64,000 nt of DNA from Arabidopsis thaliana (GCF_000001735.4 NC_003075.7:5643001-5707000); one strand, 5' to 3'; counted from the stretch's first letter, positions 1 through 12,272 are shown. Program-made: numbers and translations. The notes: a model not told the origin generated them from the sequence alone.

Positions 1-239
1 GTTATTTACAGTTTATCACACTACTTGATGCAATTTTTGGTGATGTACCAAATGCATAAAGTATTAAGCTTTTTCTTACAAAATTTATTTATTTTTGAAT
101 TTAATGTTTTATTTATGGTTTTAATTATTAAGCATGTTTAATTTTTCTAATATTTTCAATTTATCATAATAATATATTGTATTTTTTCTTTTAATAGTAA
201 TATATTATATTTATTTTGGTTATTTTTTATTTAATTACT

Positions 240-412
240 ATTGCACTCGCTGGTTTACCAGTCATAAAACTCCCGCAAACGCACCCATTATCAAACGTTC
301 AACCAGTCGTTCAAAACGCTTGATAACGCTTGAAACCGCAACCGCCCGTTTCCGCAAACTCCCGCAACCGCAACCGCACCCGCTGCGTTTAAACCAGTCA
401 GGCCCTAAGTAA
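240..412 (-). repeat. Dispersed hAT-like repeat, copy A
   Basis: GC-rich stretch of short GCAAACGC/CCGCAACCGC motifs in AT-rich DNA. Its reverse complement matches 33833-34012 over most of its length, including the end motifs CTGGTTNACCAGTCATAAA and GTTTAAAYCAG. The family resembles small non-autonomous hAT repeats of Arabidopsis, but no clean target duplication was found. Confidence 0.55.
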
Positions 413-415
413 TCA

Positions 416-1438
416 ATTTCTTAAAACAGACAAACAAAAAACCTTAAAACGCTTAGACATAATGTCATTATTTTTAAATTTTCCCAAATTGTAGCAATTA
501 CACGATTGCTAGAGTCTCTCAATATACCTATTTTAGGTGTCCCTACTGGCTATTGGCTACTGTTAGGGTTTCTAATTAAACCCATCTAGTATTCTGACCA
601 AACACTCTTCTCCTCTCTACTGCCAAACTATATATTATAAACAAGTATAGTTGTGATATTCTAAAATATGTTGTACTAACCATATAGAATAATTAGTATA
701 TATGTAGCAATATGAATAATATTTTGTACTATAATGTAAACAATTTTTTGGTCCAGTTCTGCATATATATAATTATCAAATATTACTGTATAAAAATGTC
801 AAAAATTAATATTTATGATGGATATTAGAAATATTAATATTAATGCGCATGTTAATTAGCCTGACTAGATTATCCTATAGATTAGACGGTACATGTATTA
901 CTTTTCCCTCCATATATTTAGTAGAGCATGTGTTTGAAATAGTCATACAAAATGAATCCAAAAACTGTTATGAGCAATTCATTCTACAAACGGATGCTGT
1001 AATTCCTCACAAATTATGAAATGAATGTAGAGTTGATCAAGAACAACGTGTTTGAAGATTGGATCAAGGAAAAAAAGATAAAGATTCGAACAAGGCCACT
1101 AATTAAGGGATCATTATAGGAAAGAGACCACCACCTACGCTCAAGTTAAAGTATAATTATAGTCAAACTTTTTGAATGTTATATTTTTAATACCCTGAAA
1201 CTGAAGATTGGGACGACTAGGATTGGTGGATTATATATGGATCGACAACGATGGTCCGTTATAATATATATAATATAATATAATATAATATTATATAATA
1301 AAACGTAGTCAAGTACTCATGTTCATTTGAATGATAATTTAAGGTAGATTTTTTTTTTCTCCATCATTTTATTGAAAGTATCCGTATATATTGATGGATT
1401 GATGAAACTATTTGGGAAAAGATGAATTATATTCAATT
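416..1438. other. AT-rich intergenic DNA
   Basis: No gene, RNA gene or transposon end was recognised. The stretch is AT-rich with short TA runs (about 1261-1300). Confidence 0.5.
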
Positions 1439-2126
1439 AGTTTAGAGGTTTTGGTTAGTTCGGGAAGTTGCTAAAGCATATGCGGTGGTAGGAGTGCCTC
1501 GGAGATTAGTGGGCAGAGAAGAGAGACTAATCTCATGGAGTAGACTAAGTGAAGGTTGGTGCAAGTTGAATACAGACGGAGCGTCAAGAGGCAATCCCGG
1601 ATTAGCGGCGGCAGGAGGGGTCTTACGGGAGAGCAATGGGGAATGGCGCAGAGGGTTTGCAATTAATATCGGGATATGCTCAGCACCTCTTGCTGAGTTA
1701 TGGGGTGTATACTACGGGTTATTCATGGCCTGGGAGTGTAAAGTATCCCAATTAGAGTTAGAGGTGGACTCGGAGGTTGTTGTTGGGTTTCTTCGGACAG
1801 GGATAAGTGAATCTCACCCGCTGTCCTTCCTAGTACGCATGTGCTATGGCTTTATCTCAAGGGACTGGATAGTCCGGATTTCTCACAAGTATAGGGAAGC
1901 TAATCGTCTAGCGGATGGGTTAGCGAACTATGCATTTTCTTTACCTCTTGGTTTTCAGTTTTTTTATGTTTGTCCGGATGCTGTTTATTCGGTTATGTTG
2001 GAAGACCGGAACGGAATGTCGTTTCCGCGTCATGTTCGTTTGTAATTTCTTTTAGTTTGAATAAAAAATAGGGGACATTGTTCCCCATCACTTACCAAAA
2101 AAAAAAAAGTTTAGAGGTTTTGGTTA
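1439..2126 (+). mobile_element. 5'-truncated LINE insertion with 19-bp target duplication
   Basis: A non-LTR retrotransposon fragment (1458-2107) ends in a poly(A) run (2097-2108). It is bounded by a perfect 19-bp direct repeat at 1439-1457 and 2108-2126 (AGTTTAGAGGTTTTGGTTA). A poly(A) end, 5' truncation and a long target duplication are the hallmarks of LINE target-primed reverse transcription. The target was a hAT-family remnant whose sequence resumes at 2127. Only the RNase H end of the LINE is kept. Confidence 0.88.
1485..2045 (+). pseudogene. LINE reverse transcriptase C-terminus, RNase H domain
   Basis: A 186-residue open frame encodes a plant-LINE RNase H (RVT_3-type) domain. Visible motifs, in order, are LNTDGASRGNPG at about residues 28-39 (first catalytic Asp), APLAELWG (Glu), LELEVDSE (second Asp) and EANRLADGLAN near residues 138-148 (final His/Asp-type region). 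The endonuclease and reverse transcriptase domains that precede it in a full LINE of about 6 kb are absent, so this is the 3' remainder of a 5'-truncated copy. The first ATG lies inside the inserted fragment and is probably not a natural start. The frame has no internal stop, which suggests a fairly recent insertion. Confidence 0.85.
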
Positions 2127-2368
2127 AACTCAAATTGATATCACTTTAGAGATTTAAGTTGGTTTAATTTAATTTAGTCTAAATTGGTGAGTTAAATGAG
2201 TAAACCATTAACCCATTGCAACCCAACTTATTTGATCCATCTAATCATTTGATTCAATAACTCATTTGAACCATCAACTCATTTGAGTCAAAATTTTCAA
2301 TTCATTAAAATTCATGAGTTGAGTTGAATTGGGATGACCAATAAAACGACCCATTTTGACACCTCTAA
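2127..2368 (+). mobile_element. hAT-family remnant, right part
   Basis: This carries the same (A)CCCATTTTGACACC-type terminal repeat and the ACTCATTTGA-rich interior as the complete elements at 28241-29197 and 36240-37034. Its right terminus is near 2368. The left half is missing or unrecognisable beyond the LINE insertion. Confidence 0.65.
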
Positions 2369-2669
2369 TATTGACAATGAGAATGTCATTCAACATTTTG
2401 AATGGAAATATTTTTTAGAAAGTTCTAATTTTAATTTATCACTATAAATAAATATATTACATAAGAATTGTTTTGGAGTTTATTATTATCAACTTATTTA
2501 TTTTTATTTTTTAACATCTTGTACCATGAACCTGAAAAAATAAATTAATGAATTTTCTAAAACATGGATGCATATATGTCGCAAACTTTTATACCATCAT
2601 AGATCTAACATTTCAAATTTCTTAGTTATCCAAATAAACTCATTTTTTCTGGTGAAAAAAGAAATATAT

Positions 2670-2915
2670 TATTCCCTCCGTTTCAAATTAGTTGTCACTT
2701 TAGAGTTAAATTTTGATTTAAATCAGTTGTTGTATTATGTTTTAATGCAGATTTTTGACAAATTTTCCAATGTTATTTTTATTTTTGTAGTTTATTAATT
2801 AATTGATGATAATACAAAAAAATACACTTATTAGAGTAAAATAGAAAAACATATATTTTTTAAATATACGTAAAATTTTCTTTAAACGACAATTAATTTA
2901 AAACGGATTGGAGTA
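2670..2915. mobile_element. Stowaway-type MITE
   Basis: The left end TTCCCTCCGTTTCAAATTA and the right end (reverse complement CTCCAATCCGTTTTAAATTA) are inverted repeats close to the Stowaway consensus CTCCCTCCGTT. TA dinucleotides flank them at 2670-2671 and 2914-2915. The length is about 242 bp with no coding capacity, as expected of Tc1/mariner-derived MITEs. Confidence 0.8.
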
Positions 2916-3653
2916 CACTTCAGGGAAGAGCGATCTACCACAAAAAAGGTTGACTTTTAAAGTCTTGAATAAATAATAGTGTTTCCAAACTAATTGGCCC
3001 ACTCAACGCTATGATGTGGATCTCTCTTGTTTTGAATGTTGTTTGTTTAGTCTTTTTTTGTTTTTACCTTTCTTAATCATATTAACTTTATGTTAATTTC
3101 ATAACTTTATGTTTAGTCTTTTTTCTTTTCTTTTCTTAATCATAACTTTTTGTAGTATATGAGTAGTTATTAACATACCATTCGCTATAAATTCTATAGG
3201 TCTATTTCACTATAATTATATGTGAGAAAATTAGAAAGTCCACAAGAATGAAAAGGAGAAGTCAATGAAACAAAGAAAAAACCAAAAGAGAAATCAGTGA
3301 CATAGACTTGGTGCGACGACCGACGAATAAACGTTATCTTCGGGTTTGGGTTATAAGACTACCAAGTAGCAACTGTATTACAATAGTTGTCTTCTGGTCA
3401 AAATGTAGTTAGAACCAGTCATATTGGGTTGTGGCATTAAAATGGGCTAAATTTATTTTTACATATATTGCAATATGATAAATTACTTTTACAACTTATT
3501 ACAATGCATCTTATCATAATTTAACAAATTATACATTGATATTTTGGCCTAAAAACCCAATTGATATTAAGCTTATTCGATACCATGTCTATGAGACCAC
3601 ACTTATTGCATATTACAAGCTTCAACGATTAAACTCCAAAGTACCATTTAAAT
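2916..3653. other. Intergenic DNA downstream of the first arginase
   Basis: No gene was recognised. It includes the 3' flank of the minus-strand arginase; poly-T and C-poor tracts dominate. Confidence 0.5.
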
Positions 3654-5693
3654 TCATTTTGACATTTTTGCGGCTAGCTCTCTAACAAACTTAGCCGCGA
3701 CCATTGCCGTCATGTCATCAGCGGTATCACGCTGTGGATTGTACTCAACAACATCAGCCCCCACCAAATCTCCCTGAAGGTTGTGTAATATGTTAAGGAC
3801 GTCTCGGAAAGAAAGACCTCCTGGTTCGAAGTGGGACACTCCGTGCGCGAATCCCGGATCGAGACAGTCAACATCGATCGAGATATACACGCCCTTCACT
3901 CCTTCCCCTAGTTTCTGTACAAACCACATTCAATATATGACTTAAAATGTACCAAATGCACAAAACATCTATAGGGAGTGACAAAGTGTCTTATAAACCC
4001 CGAACCAAATTCCTTAAATTGAAACAGAAACGAACTTTGGGATTATTGTTGATTTTGCCATTTTTCATAGAAATCTTTTGAAATTGCCATTTTTACTAAA
4101 AGTTTAGGAATATGCCATTTTATAAGACTTAGAAATGTACGTTATTTGGAATTTTTTTGGTAAAAATACGTAGTTTATACAAAATACTAAACCCTAAGAA
4201 CAACCACACCTGACTAAATCCAAACATAACGAATAAAACGCATGTTAAATCATATTTCCGTAATCTAAAAATGGCAAAATCCACAAACTATTCAAAAAGG
4301 ACAAAATCCACAAATATCATCCCAACAAATGGCAAATCCATAATTGATTCCCCGAACTTTTCTTTCAAACCGAACTCTAATTTACAACCACAACAACTTT
4401 ATGTCTTATCTACAACTTAGAAATTGATACATACCAAGTTTTCCAACATTTGGCGATCTTTTGAGAAGGTTCGCATCTCATACTGTTCTACTCCAAACCT
4501 CTTGCCTTGTTCCCGTCCTTCTTTGTTTATGGATCTGATCCCAACCTAAAATACAGTTTTGTTTCTCTTTAAGAGACTATCTTTCCCAGAGATTGTGATG
4601 TATATACAACAAAAAAGCGAACCAACCTGTAAAAGCCGCCGCGCATAGCCACCTTCCATGATACGAGCAAAAGAAGATGCATGAGAGTAATAATTGCCTT
4701 CAAAACGGTCATATATATCGGGATGTGCATCAAGATGAAGAATATCCACGGGTCCTCCAAGTTTCTCCGAAACAGCTCTCACAACAGGATAAGATATGGA
4801 ATGGTCTCCACCTATGACCAGCGGGCGCAATGGTTCCTGACACAGCAAATAAGACCTCACTTACTTCATTGGCCTTAAACAAGACCTCACTTATCGGAAA
4901 CTTTTTAGATAAGGTGGAGTAGGACTAGGTCTAATGGTCAAAGAGCTTACCTCTTCCATCACCAGCTTCACAGATTCACTTACTACTTTCATAAGTCTAT
5001 CATCATCAACCCCCATTTCTCTAATCTCTTGTACCGGAATATCACCAACATCACTTAGAACACGTGGATCTTTTAGCTCCTTCCCTAAAATTTATCCAAC
5101 AAATTAAAATAAAAAATGTACCACACATAAACTTGTAGTAATGGATGATTCAAGACTCTATAAACAGAATCTTATTGAGTAATAATAAGTAAAAAAACAA
5201 ATATTATCAGCTAGATTGTTGCTATACAAAACATGAAACTGTCCAACATTCTAAATACAAGTTTTGTTATACCTTCTTCAGTGGTGGAGTTTGTACTACC
5301 ACACCAAATAGCTTCCCTTACATGAGGAGGAGCCAAGGCTGGGCCTTCAAGAAAAGAAGAGTTGTGACCAAGTGGTACTCCAAGAAGAGCTGTTGTAGCT
5401 TTTGCTCCTCCTATGAGTCGCACTAACTCTCCCTAAAACAATACATACAAATACAATAATCTATTTATTTCATATTACAGAAAGAAAAGAAAACTTTAAT
5501 TAGATGATAAGCCTTAATAAAACAATGTATATACTTTGAGTTTTGCCCTTTCACGGATGAGAGTTAACGAAGCATCAATGACACGGTTCTGCCCTGTCTC
5601 GACCAAAGAAGTTGGCAAGGACCGCAAGGTCGTGAACGGCGCAGCAATGAGTCTCTGGAAATAGGGAACTCCTCTCTGCCCAATCTTCCACAT
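3654..5693 (-). CDS. ARGAH2: Arginase, ARGAH2-like (six exons)
   Basis: Arginase hydrolyses L-arginine to ornithine and urea; plant arginases act in mitochondria during nitrogen remobilisation. I place exons, in transcript order, at 5535-5693, 5273-5432, 4951-5084, 4627-4836, 4435-4545 and 3654-3914, all bounded by GT-AG. They join to 1035 bases, 344 aa, with no lesion. The start MWKIGQRGVPYF opens a basic, Ser/Thr-rich leader consistent with organelle import. Manganese ligands are visible as GGDHS (His163), DAHPD (Asp187, His189, Asp191) and SIDVDCLDP (Asp272, Asp274). Length and exon pattern match my memory of Arabidopsis ARGAH2, the jasmonate-responsive paralogue. The paralogue at 60499-62180 has identical internal exon lengths. 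Orthology to ARGAH2 rather than ARGAH1 is inferred from the N-terminus and from exon 3-6 wording. Confidence 0.95.
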
Positions 5694-7721
5694 ATCTGAT
5701 TTGTAGTAAGTCAGTGAGGTATAAGTTATTCATTTTTGATTGTATGTTCTTATATACTAAAAGAAAATGATAAGACTTTGATATCTTAGTGAAGTTTAGA
5801 AGCTGGTATCAGTTAAATTTGTAACACTTGTTTAAAACATGTTTAAAATCTTTACCCTACATATTTATTATAAGCTTTATACGAATAATATATATATATA
5901 TATATATATGGTATTTGTGTATTCAAAATTTTTATAGTCGTAATAATTTTTCAATGAATAATAAAAGAATTAAGATTGCTAGTTAGATATATATTTAATT
6001 TACTAATGTAATGTATTGTAACTTCGCCACTTCGGGCAACTACGTGTGGCCGGAAATGAAAACTTGTAGATCTTGTGCTTATGGATGGATATATGTATTC
6101 AGCCCTATATAGGGTTGATTGCTAATAATACATGAGAAACTTGTTTCAACAAAAAAAAAAAAAAAAGAGATTGTAAAATTTGTAATTAAGTAGGACCTTT
6201 CTTTTCGTCGGTGGTTGAAACAAATAACATGATAGCATTGGAAAATATGGTTACATTTTTTTAAATTATGGTTACATCTTTTTTTATTTAGAAGTTGCAC
6301 AATTTTTATTTTGTCATTTTGCTCTTTGTTTTTGCCATTATGTGACATAAGAAGAGAAACAATAGTGAATACATTTGTTTTTACTTTTACTATTTCAATA
6401 TTATAACAATTGTTATTTAAATATATTAATATTTCATATTATGAATTAAAAAATGGTTTATTACTCCATACATTTATTTATTTTTTACTAAATTAATTTC
6501 ATTTTTTATTAATTTATTATAATGTAAATTATTCAACCGCTACAATGCTACCATTCAAGCTAAATATTTAACCGGTCTTTTTTATGATAGCACCTTTTTC
6601 ATCCTACTATTTTTAACCGCTTTTTTTACAACTGCTATAAAAATTTTAACCGTCTCGTTTAAACGTGGTTATCGTTACTTACACCCATTGTTTAAGATAT
6701 CTACACATATTTAAAAGTCCATAGGTTGCGTAAATTGTTTTTTTTTCATTATAAATCATATAATTTTTTAAAATTAATATTTTCAACCACTAACAAAACA
6801 CTCTTCAAAATAAGAATAATTAAAAAGTAAGAAATAATAAATTTTTGTATAGGATAGTGAGAATTAATTTAAAATAAAAATGTTTTTCCTATAACAACTT
6901 TTAAAGTAAAACAGAAGAAGTATATATTTTTTTTATGTGGAAAATATAGAGTAATGGGTCGATGGAATGCTAGGGTAATAACAACAAAAACGTGCGCGCA
7001 CTTCTCTAGATAATACCAAACCAATAACGTAACACTCTTTGCTTCTTTTAGATTAGAGGCTCAAAATTATTATTTTTAGGTTGAGGCTTTCAGAAATATG
7101 CATTGAAACCTCTCTCCACAAGAAATCTAGGACCACAACACTTATTATTGAAAGAACAAATCTGAGCTATACATTGCATGGTTGAAAATTGACGGACAAT
7201 AGTTTTTGCAATAAGATGATATCTACACCTACATATTAGTTGTTGTTGCTGTTTTTTTTCTTTCTCATATATCTTATTTGCTGATCCGGTCGGCTTCGAT
7301 AGGAAGAATGCCCCGATGTTTTACAGAGTGAATTTCTCCCGATCCATGTAGAATTGGGCCACCACATTGCATGATCCGAGTTTGAAATGCTTTCAAATTA
7401 ATGTCAGGGGGTAGTTAGGCCACCTACATTTCTGACTACTAGATAAACATTTGGGCGAACATCCAAGTAACAGACGTCCCATATTTGTTTTCAGGAAAAA
7501 TCGAATTTGGATCTGGCAGTTTCACCTTTCACTAAAGATTTTTCTATCACTAGACCACAAAAACTTGGGCATATTAGTTGTATTATTGCAGTTCTCGTTT
7601 AATTAAGATTTGTATTATTTTCTGTCTTTGATTCATATTATTCATAGTCGGATGTGAGTTGCAGAATGTGGTTTGAGAATTTGAATCATGCGATAATTTT
7701 TGAAGTTTAGAATATTATGAT
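5694..7721. other. Arginase upstream region and intergenic DNA
   Basis: This covers the promoter side of the minus-strand arginase. A (TA)n microsatellite lies at about 5887-5909 and a poly-A/T tract near 6150-6167. The segment 7240-7600 is less AT-rich and looks like old repeat sequence that I could not assign. No gene was recognised. Confidence 0.45.
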
Positions 7722-8114
7722 TGTTGCTATACAAAACATGAAATTGTCCAACATTCTAAATACAAGTTTGTTATACCTTCTTCAAAGGTGGAGTTTGTGC
7801 TACCACACCAAATAGCTTCCCTTACATGAGGAGGAGCCAAGGTTGGGCCTTCAAGAAAAGAAGAGTTGTGACTTAGTGGTACTCCAAGAAGAGCTGTTGT
7901 AGCTTTTGCATAGGTGTCAGCACTAACTCTCCTTAAAACAATATATTCTATAATCTATTTATTTCCTATAACAGAAAGAAAAGAAAACATTAATTAAATG
8001 ATAAGCCTTAATAAGACAATATATACTTTGAGTTTTGCCCTTTCACAGATGACAATGAACGAAGCATCAATGACACGGTTCTGCCCTGTCCCGACCAAAG
8101 AAGTTGGCATGGAT
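7722..8114 (-). pseudogene. Duplicated arginase exon 1-intron 1-exon 2 fragment
   Basis: Read on the minus strand, this repeats most of exon 1, the intron and exon 2 of the arginase at 3654-5693, plus a short stretch past the exon 2 donor. Differences are scattered, for example TTCTTCAAAGG versus TTCTTCAGTGG and a changed segment in the codons before the exon 2 acceptor. The intron is retained and aligned, so the copy arose by DNA duplication, not from mRNA. The first exon is cut about 35 codons into the leader, where the match stops at about 8114. A CACTA transposase fragment starts about 75 bp further on. Confidence 0.85.
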
Positions 8115-8187
8115 ATAACAGGAGATGATAATAACTTAAATGAACATTGTATGGATTTATGGTAATAACTAATTATAAAATATTTGC

Positions 8188-8366
8188 CATCAAATAATAT
8201 ATTTGCTCAAGTACTGAAGTTGGTTTCAAGTCTTGGGTTACCATAAAAAATGATTGATGTATGCCATGACTATTGCATGATTTTTTGGGGATATAATGAA
8301 AATCTGAATGAATGTCTATTTTGTGACAAGCCAAGATATCAACATATTGGGGAAGAACATGAGTAC
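8188..8366 (+). pseudogene. CACTA (En/Spm) TnpD transposase fragment
   Basis: One frame reads LPSNNIFAQVLKLVSSLGLP, a stop, then KMIDVCHDYCMIFWG, NENLNECLFCDKPRY and EEHEYHIRG. The IDVCxxDCMxFW...ECxFCxxPRY pattern is the conserved cysteine-rich segment of plant CACTA TnpD/Tnp2 transposases (transposase_21 family). One in-frame stop (near 8245) and loss of everything else mark it as a relic. Confidence 0.75.
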
Positions 8367-8493
8367 CATATAAGAGGATGTTGTACTTGCCACTATCTAA
8401 TAGATTGAGATGCTTATACCAATCAGAAAGAACTGCGGCAAAGATGAAATATCATGGACAACATACAACTATAAATGGAAAAATAACGCGCAC

Positions 8494-8812
8494 ACATCCG
8501 ATGCAAAAGACGTAGTTGCTGATGTTTTATCCCAGAGGTACACCCTACTCGCTACTCTTAATGTTAAGCTTATGGGATTTAAACAAATAAAAATCATTTA
8601 TGAAACTTACCATGAGTTTTAAGAGATTTGTAAAGCTTGGGAGAAGTTTGCTTCTGGTCATTATTTTAGATAAGACGGGTTTCTCTTATATGAGAACCGT
8701 TTGTGTGTTCCTAACTGCTCTTTACGAGATTTATTTGTTAGGAAAGCTCACAAAGGTGGACTTATGGGACATTTTGGCATTACTAAGACTATGGAAGTCA
8801 TGTAAGACGAAT
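8494..8812 (+). pseudogene. Ty3/gypsy pol remnant: RNase H end and integrase zinc finger
   Basis: Short open segments in shifting frames read DVVADVLSQRYTLLATLNVK, then GHYFR...[28 protein letters not shown] and [14 protein letters not shown]. These are the end of RNase H (ADxLSRR-like) and the HHCC zinc-finger region of a chromovirus-type gypsy integrase. Several frame changes are present. The frame breaks off at 8812, where LTR element A begins; the rest of the same integrase resumes at 12273. Confidence 0.8.
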
Positions 8813-8973
8813 TCAGTTCCAGATCAAGTCGAGAATGTCGATCGACACACTCTTGGTGTCGATCAACACCAGTTGCGGACCATCAAAAATCTAAGACGGT
8901 TAAGAGTTTGAAGAATTGGAAGTTTACCCCAGAAGATTTTTTAATTGATATTATTAGTCCTTGCACGTTTTAA

Positions 8974-9034
<61 letters not shown>

Positions 9035-9818
9035 TTTTAGGTCATTGTTTAGACCTATCAAGTTTTCTATCTCCAAAACTTTGTTCTAAGCAATTCATAT
9101 ATTGAAAATCCATGTTTTCAAAGTTTCATTAGAGATTTCAATACCTTACAGTGAAGAGATTTTTTCTAAACTATTTTCTTCTTTTGATATTGTTTATGCT
9201 TTCTTATTCAAACATGTTATCTGTTTCTATGATCATGTCCGAGTAGTTTGCTTGTTAGGGTTAGGGTTTCTCACTAGGGTTATAGATGACTTACTAGATT
9301 GTCCATCTGTTAGGATATCTGTAGGATTCTTCATCTTTGGTTGTTTTTAATGGTAGTTCTAGAGTAGCTAACTAGAACTTGATCTCAGGTAGTATGTAAA
9401 TTCCGGATGGCTGTCTATTACTAAAACTACTATTTGATGAGCCGAGTTTGTAGATGTGTAATAAGAATCAGTCTATCTACTTATGTGAACTTATCAAACT
9501 CGATTAGCATGCATGTTTAGAATTAAGGATTTGCGGACCAACATTCATAATCTTTAGTATTAGACATAGTGAGTAATGCATGCTAACACCGGTTACTCTA
9601 TAATAGTGATTTAAGTTCAAGAACGTTTCGATAACATCCTAGTCATAATTCGATCTACTAATCATCTGTTTTCTGAGAATACCATAAGCTTAACGTTTTT
9701 TTTATCTCGATACTTATACATATTGTGTGAACAAAAGAGATTTGTGAATTCGATCCCTAATTGTTGCAATTGACCTCTTAATTTGAGAGAGTAGTCTAGG
9801 GTAATTTGATCCCATATA
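8813..9818 (+). repeat. Element A 5' LTR (truncated)
   Basis: Aligns with 3' LTR positions from about 11230 to 12270. It includes a paired palindrome (8837-8867) and a (TA)n microsatellite (8976-9032) that is far shorter in the 3' LTR. The terminal ATATCA is altered. Confidence 0.85.
8976..9032. repeat. (AT)n microsatellite
   Basis: About 28 AT dinucleotides inside the 5' LTR of element A. The matching place in the 3' LTR (about 11402-11411) has only about five. Confidence 0.95.
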
Positions 9819-11075
9819 AAATTGGGTGCCGTTACAAAGTTCTTAGGAATCACCATTAGGTTTAGTTTAGAGATTTTGTCTAAACTTTTATTTTTCTTTT
9901 GATACTTACACGTTTCTTGTTTTTCTTTTCTTCTGTGTTTCAGTTGTATGCCTAGACTCATAAGAAGCTCAAAAGAAAAGGACCTGATCAATCTGTCTAC
10001 TGATTTGGGCAAACTAGAACTCACTGGTATGTTTTTATATACAAGCGCTTAATGGAAAGTAACCCACTAGTATGTTTTCATTTTTCTTTTCTTTCACATA
10101 AGTTTTTCATTTTATTTTTCTCCTCACTTCAATTTTGAATGCCACTGGGGACAGTGACGTTTGAGTCTAGGGGAGGCGCTTACTAACTATGCTTTTATTT
10201 TTGAGTCTTAGTATTTTTCGTTGTTCTTATCTTTGAGTCATTTTTCTTTTCTAAAGAAAAAAACGTTATTATTGAGTCTAGTTAGTTAGAAATTATGATC
10301 TGTATTTTTTTAGATTATTGCCTGGTTGATTAATGTTGGAGGTTCGGCTAAATACGACTAATGGAAAATCCAGAAGGTAAACCAACTGACTAGAGGATAT
10401 CCACTTTTCCAACATAATCCATTTAAGCTGGAGCTAATCTCACTGCTCTTTCTTTTACCTCATCAAAAAGGATAGTATTTACAGAACTTGACTCCTTCTT
10501 TATACCTGATGATGAGACCAATGTGAAAAAGAATAGTATTCCTCTCTAAAAGAAAAGAGAAAAAGAGCAATTGAAATGATTTCCTGTAGTGTAAAGGGTT
10601 ACAGATATTTTCTTTGATCATATTATCTTAAATTCTAAGGAATGATCAATTGCAAAATGTTAAAAATATACGGAGGATATTTATCCGATGAAGCGAGTTG
10701 TCTAATATCCAAAAAAATAAGTCTGGGGGAGAGAAAGGATACAAAAGAATGATAGAAGGGTTGATTTATCATGGTATAATGCAAGAATGAGTCTAGAAAG
10801 TTCTTGAATATTAGCTTGCTTGATAAGACCCAGCGATGAAAGCCTGTTGGATATAGTTGTGGAACTTAGGTATGAAATTTGGAATGTTGTGTAAGCCTAG
10901 GGATAATTATGTGGTGGGTAGGATTTGATTAGACTTGTTAGACATATGAATTTGGTTTGAATAATCAAGAGAATAGGCTAGAGAATGTTGGAAGTTCCTG
11001 TGTTTTCAAACCTCTTCCACGGGTTCGTTTTTGTGTTTTGCTTGAGGGCAAGCAAAAGCTAAAGTCTGGGGTAGT
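9819..11075 (+). other. Element A interior with gag start relic
   Basis: An ATG at 9948 opens 34 codons (MPRLIRSSKEKDLINLSTDL, then GKLELTG) resembling the N-terminus of Arabidopsis gypsy Gag. It closes at 10052 where the sequence jumps to the 3' non-coding part shared with element B (the AACCCACTAG and GGAATGCCACTGGGGACAGT type motifs near 10060 and 10140). The central coding region has been deleted. Confidence 0.7.
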
Positions 11076-12272
11076 TGATATACCTCTATTTCTACTAATT
11101 TTAGCTATGATTTAGATATAGATTTTAGAATCTTTTTGTTATTTCTAGATTCTTTAAGAGTCTTTTAAAGTATTTAATGATTGAGACAATAATGGAGATA
11201 AAAAGGTTTTTGGAACAAAAGCTGAAGGACGAATTGAGTTCCAGATCAAGTCGAGAGTATCGATCGACACACTTTTAGTATCGATCGACACCAGTTGCGG
11301 TCCAGCAAAATTCTAAGAAGGTTTAGAGTTTCAAGAATTGGAAGTTTGCCCGAAAAGATTTCCTTATTGATATTATTAGTCCCTGCACATTTTTAAAATA
11401 GATATATATATATTAGGTCATTGTTTAGACCTATCAAGTTTTCTATCTCCAAAACTTTGTTTTAAGCAATTCATATATTAGAAATCTCTGTTTTCACAGT
11501 TTCATCAGAGATTTCAATACCTTGCAGTGAAGAGATATTTTCTAAACTCTTTTCTTCTTTTGATATTTTTTATGATTTTTTATTCAAACATATTATTTGT
11601 TTCTATGATCATGTTTGAGTAGTCTGCTTGTTAGGTTTACGGTTTCTCATTAGGGTTATAGATGATTTAGTAGATCACCCACTTGTTAGGATATCGATAG
11701 GATTCTTCATCTTTGGTTGTTCTTAATGCTAGTTCTAGGGTAGCTAACTAGAATTTGATCTCAGGTAGTAGGTAAATTCTGGAAGGTTGTCTATTACTAG
11801 AACTACTATTTGATGAGCGAGGTTTTTAGATGTGTCATAATAATTGGTCTATCTAATTAGGTGAACTTATCAAACTCGATTAGCATGCATATTTAAAATT
11901 AGGGATTTGTGGACCGACGTTTGGAATCTTTAGTATTAGACATAGTGAGTAATGCAGGCTAACCTCGGTTACTCAATAATAGTGATTTAGTTCAAAAACG
12001 GTTCGATAACATCCTAGTCATAATTAGATCTACTAATCATATGTTTATTGAGAATACCCTAAGCCTAACGTTTTTATCTTCTGAATTTACATCCATCTAA
12101 TATGCTATTTGCTTGTTTTTGTTTCTTTTTATATTTCTTGTTACTTGTTTTGCTTAATCTCGATACTTATACCTATTGTGTGAACAAAAGAGCTTTTTTA
12201 ATTCGATCCCTAAGTGCTGCAACTGGCCTCTTAATTTGATAGAGTAGTCTAGGGTAATTTGATCCAATATCA
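11076..12272 (+). repeat. Element A 3' LTR
   Basis: Complete LTR with TGATAT/ATATCA ends, 1197 bp, close in length to the B LTRs (1199 and 1195 bp). It carries a palindrome pair at 11259-11289. Confidence 0.88.

Larger units (their letters stand above)
8813..12272 (+). mobile_element. LTR retrotransposon A, non-autonomous, 5'-truncated
   Basis: Shares its LTR with element B (19176-24847). The 3' LTR (11076-12272, 1197 bp) runs from TGATAT to ATATCA. The 5' LTR (8813-9818) lacks about the first 160 bp and an internal block of about 75 bp. The primer-binding site after it (ATTGGGTGCCGTTACAAAG) is a decayed form of the tRNA-Asp-type site seen in B, and a polypurine-like tract precedes the 3' LTR. 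The 1.26-kb interior has only a 34-codon gag start and no pol. It is nested in the gypsy integrase described separately. Confidence 0.85.

Noticed and set aside
2568-2798. 76-codon ORF
   Set aside because: Overlaps the left half of the Stowaway MITE; low-complexity translation.
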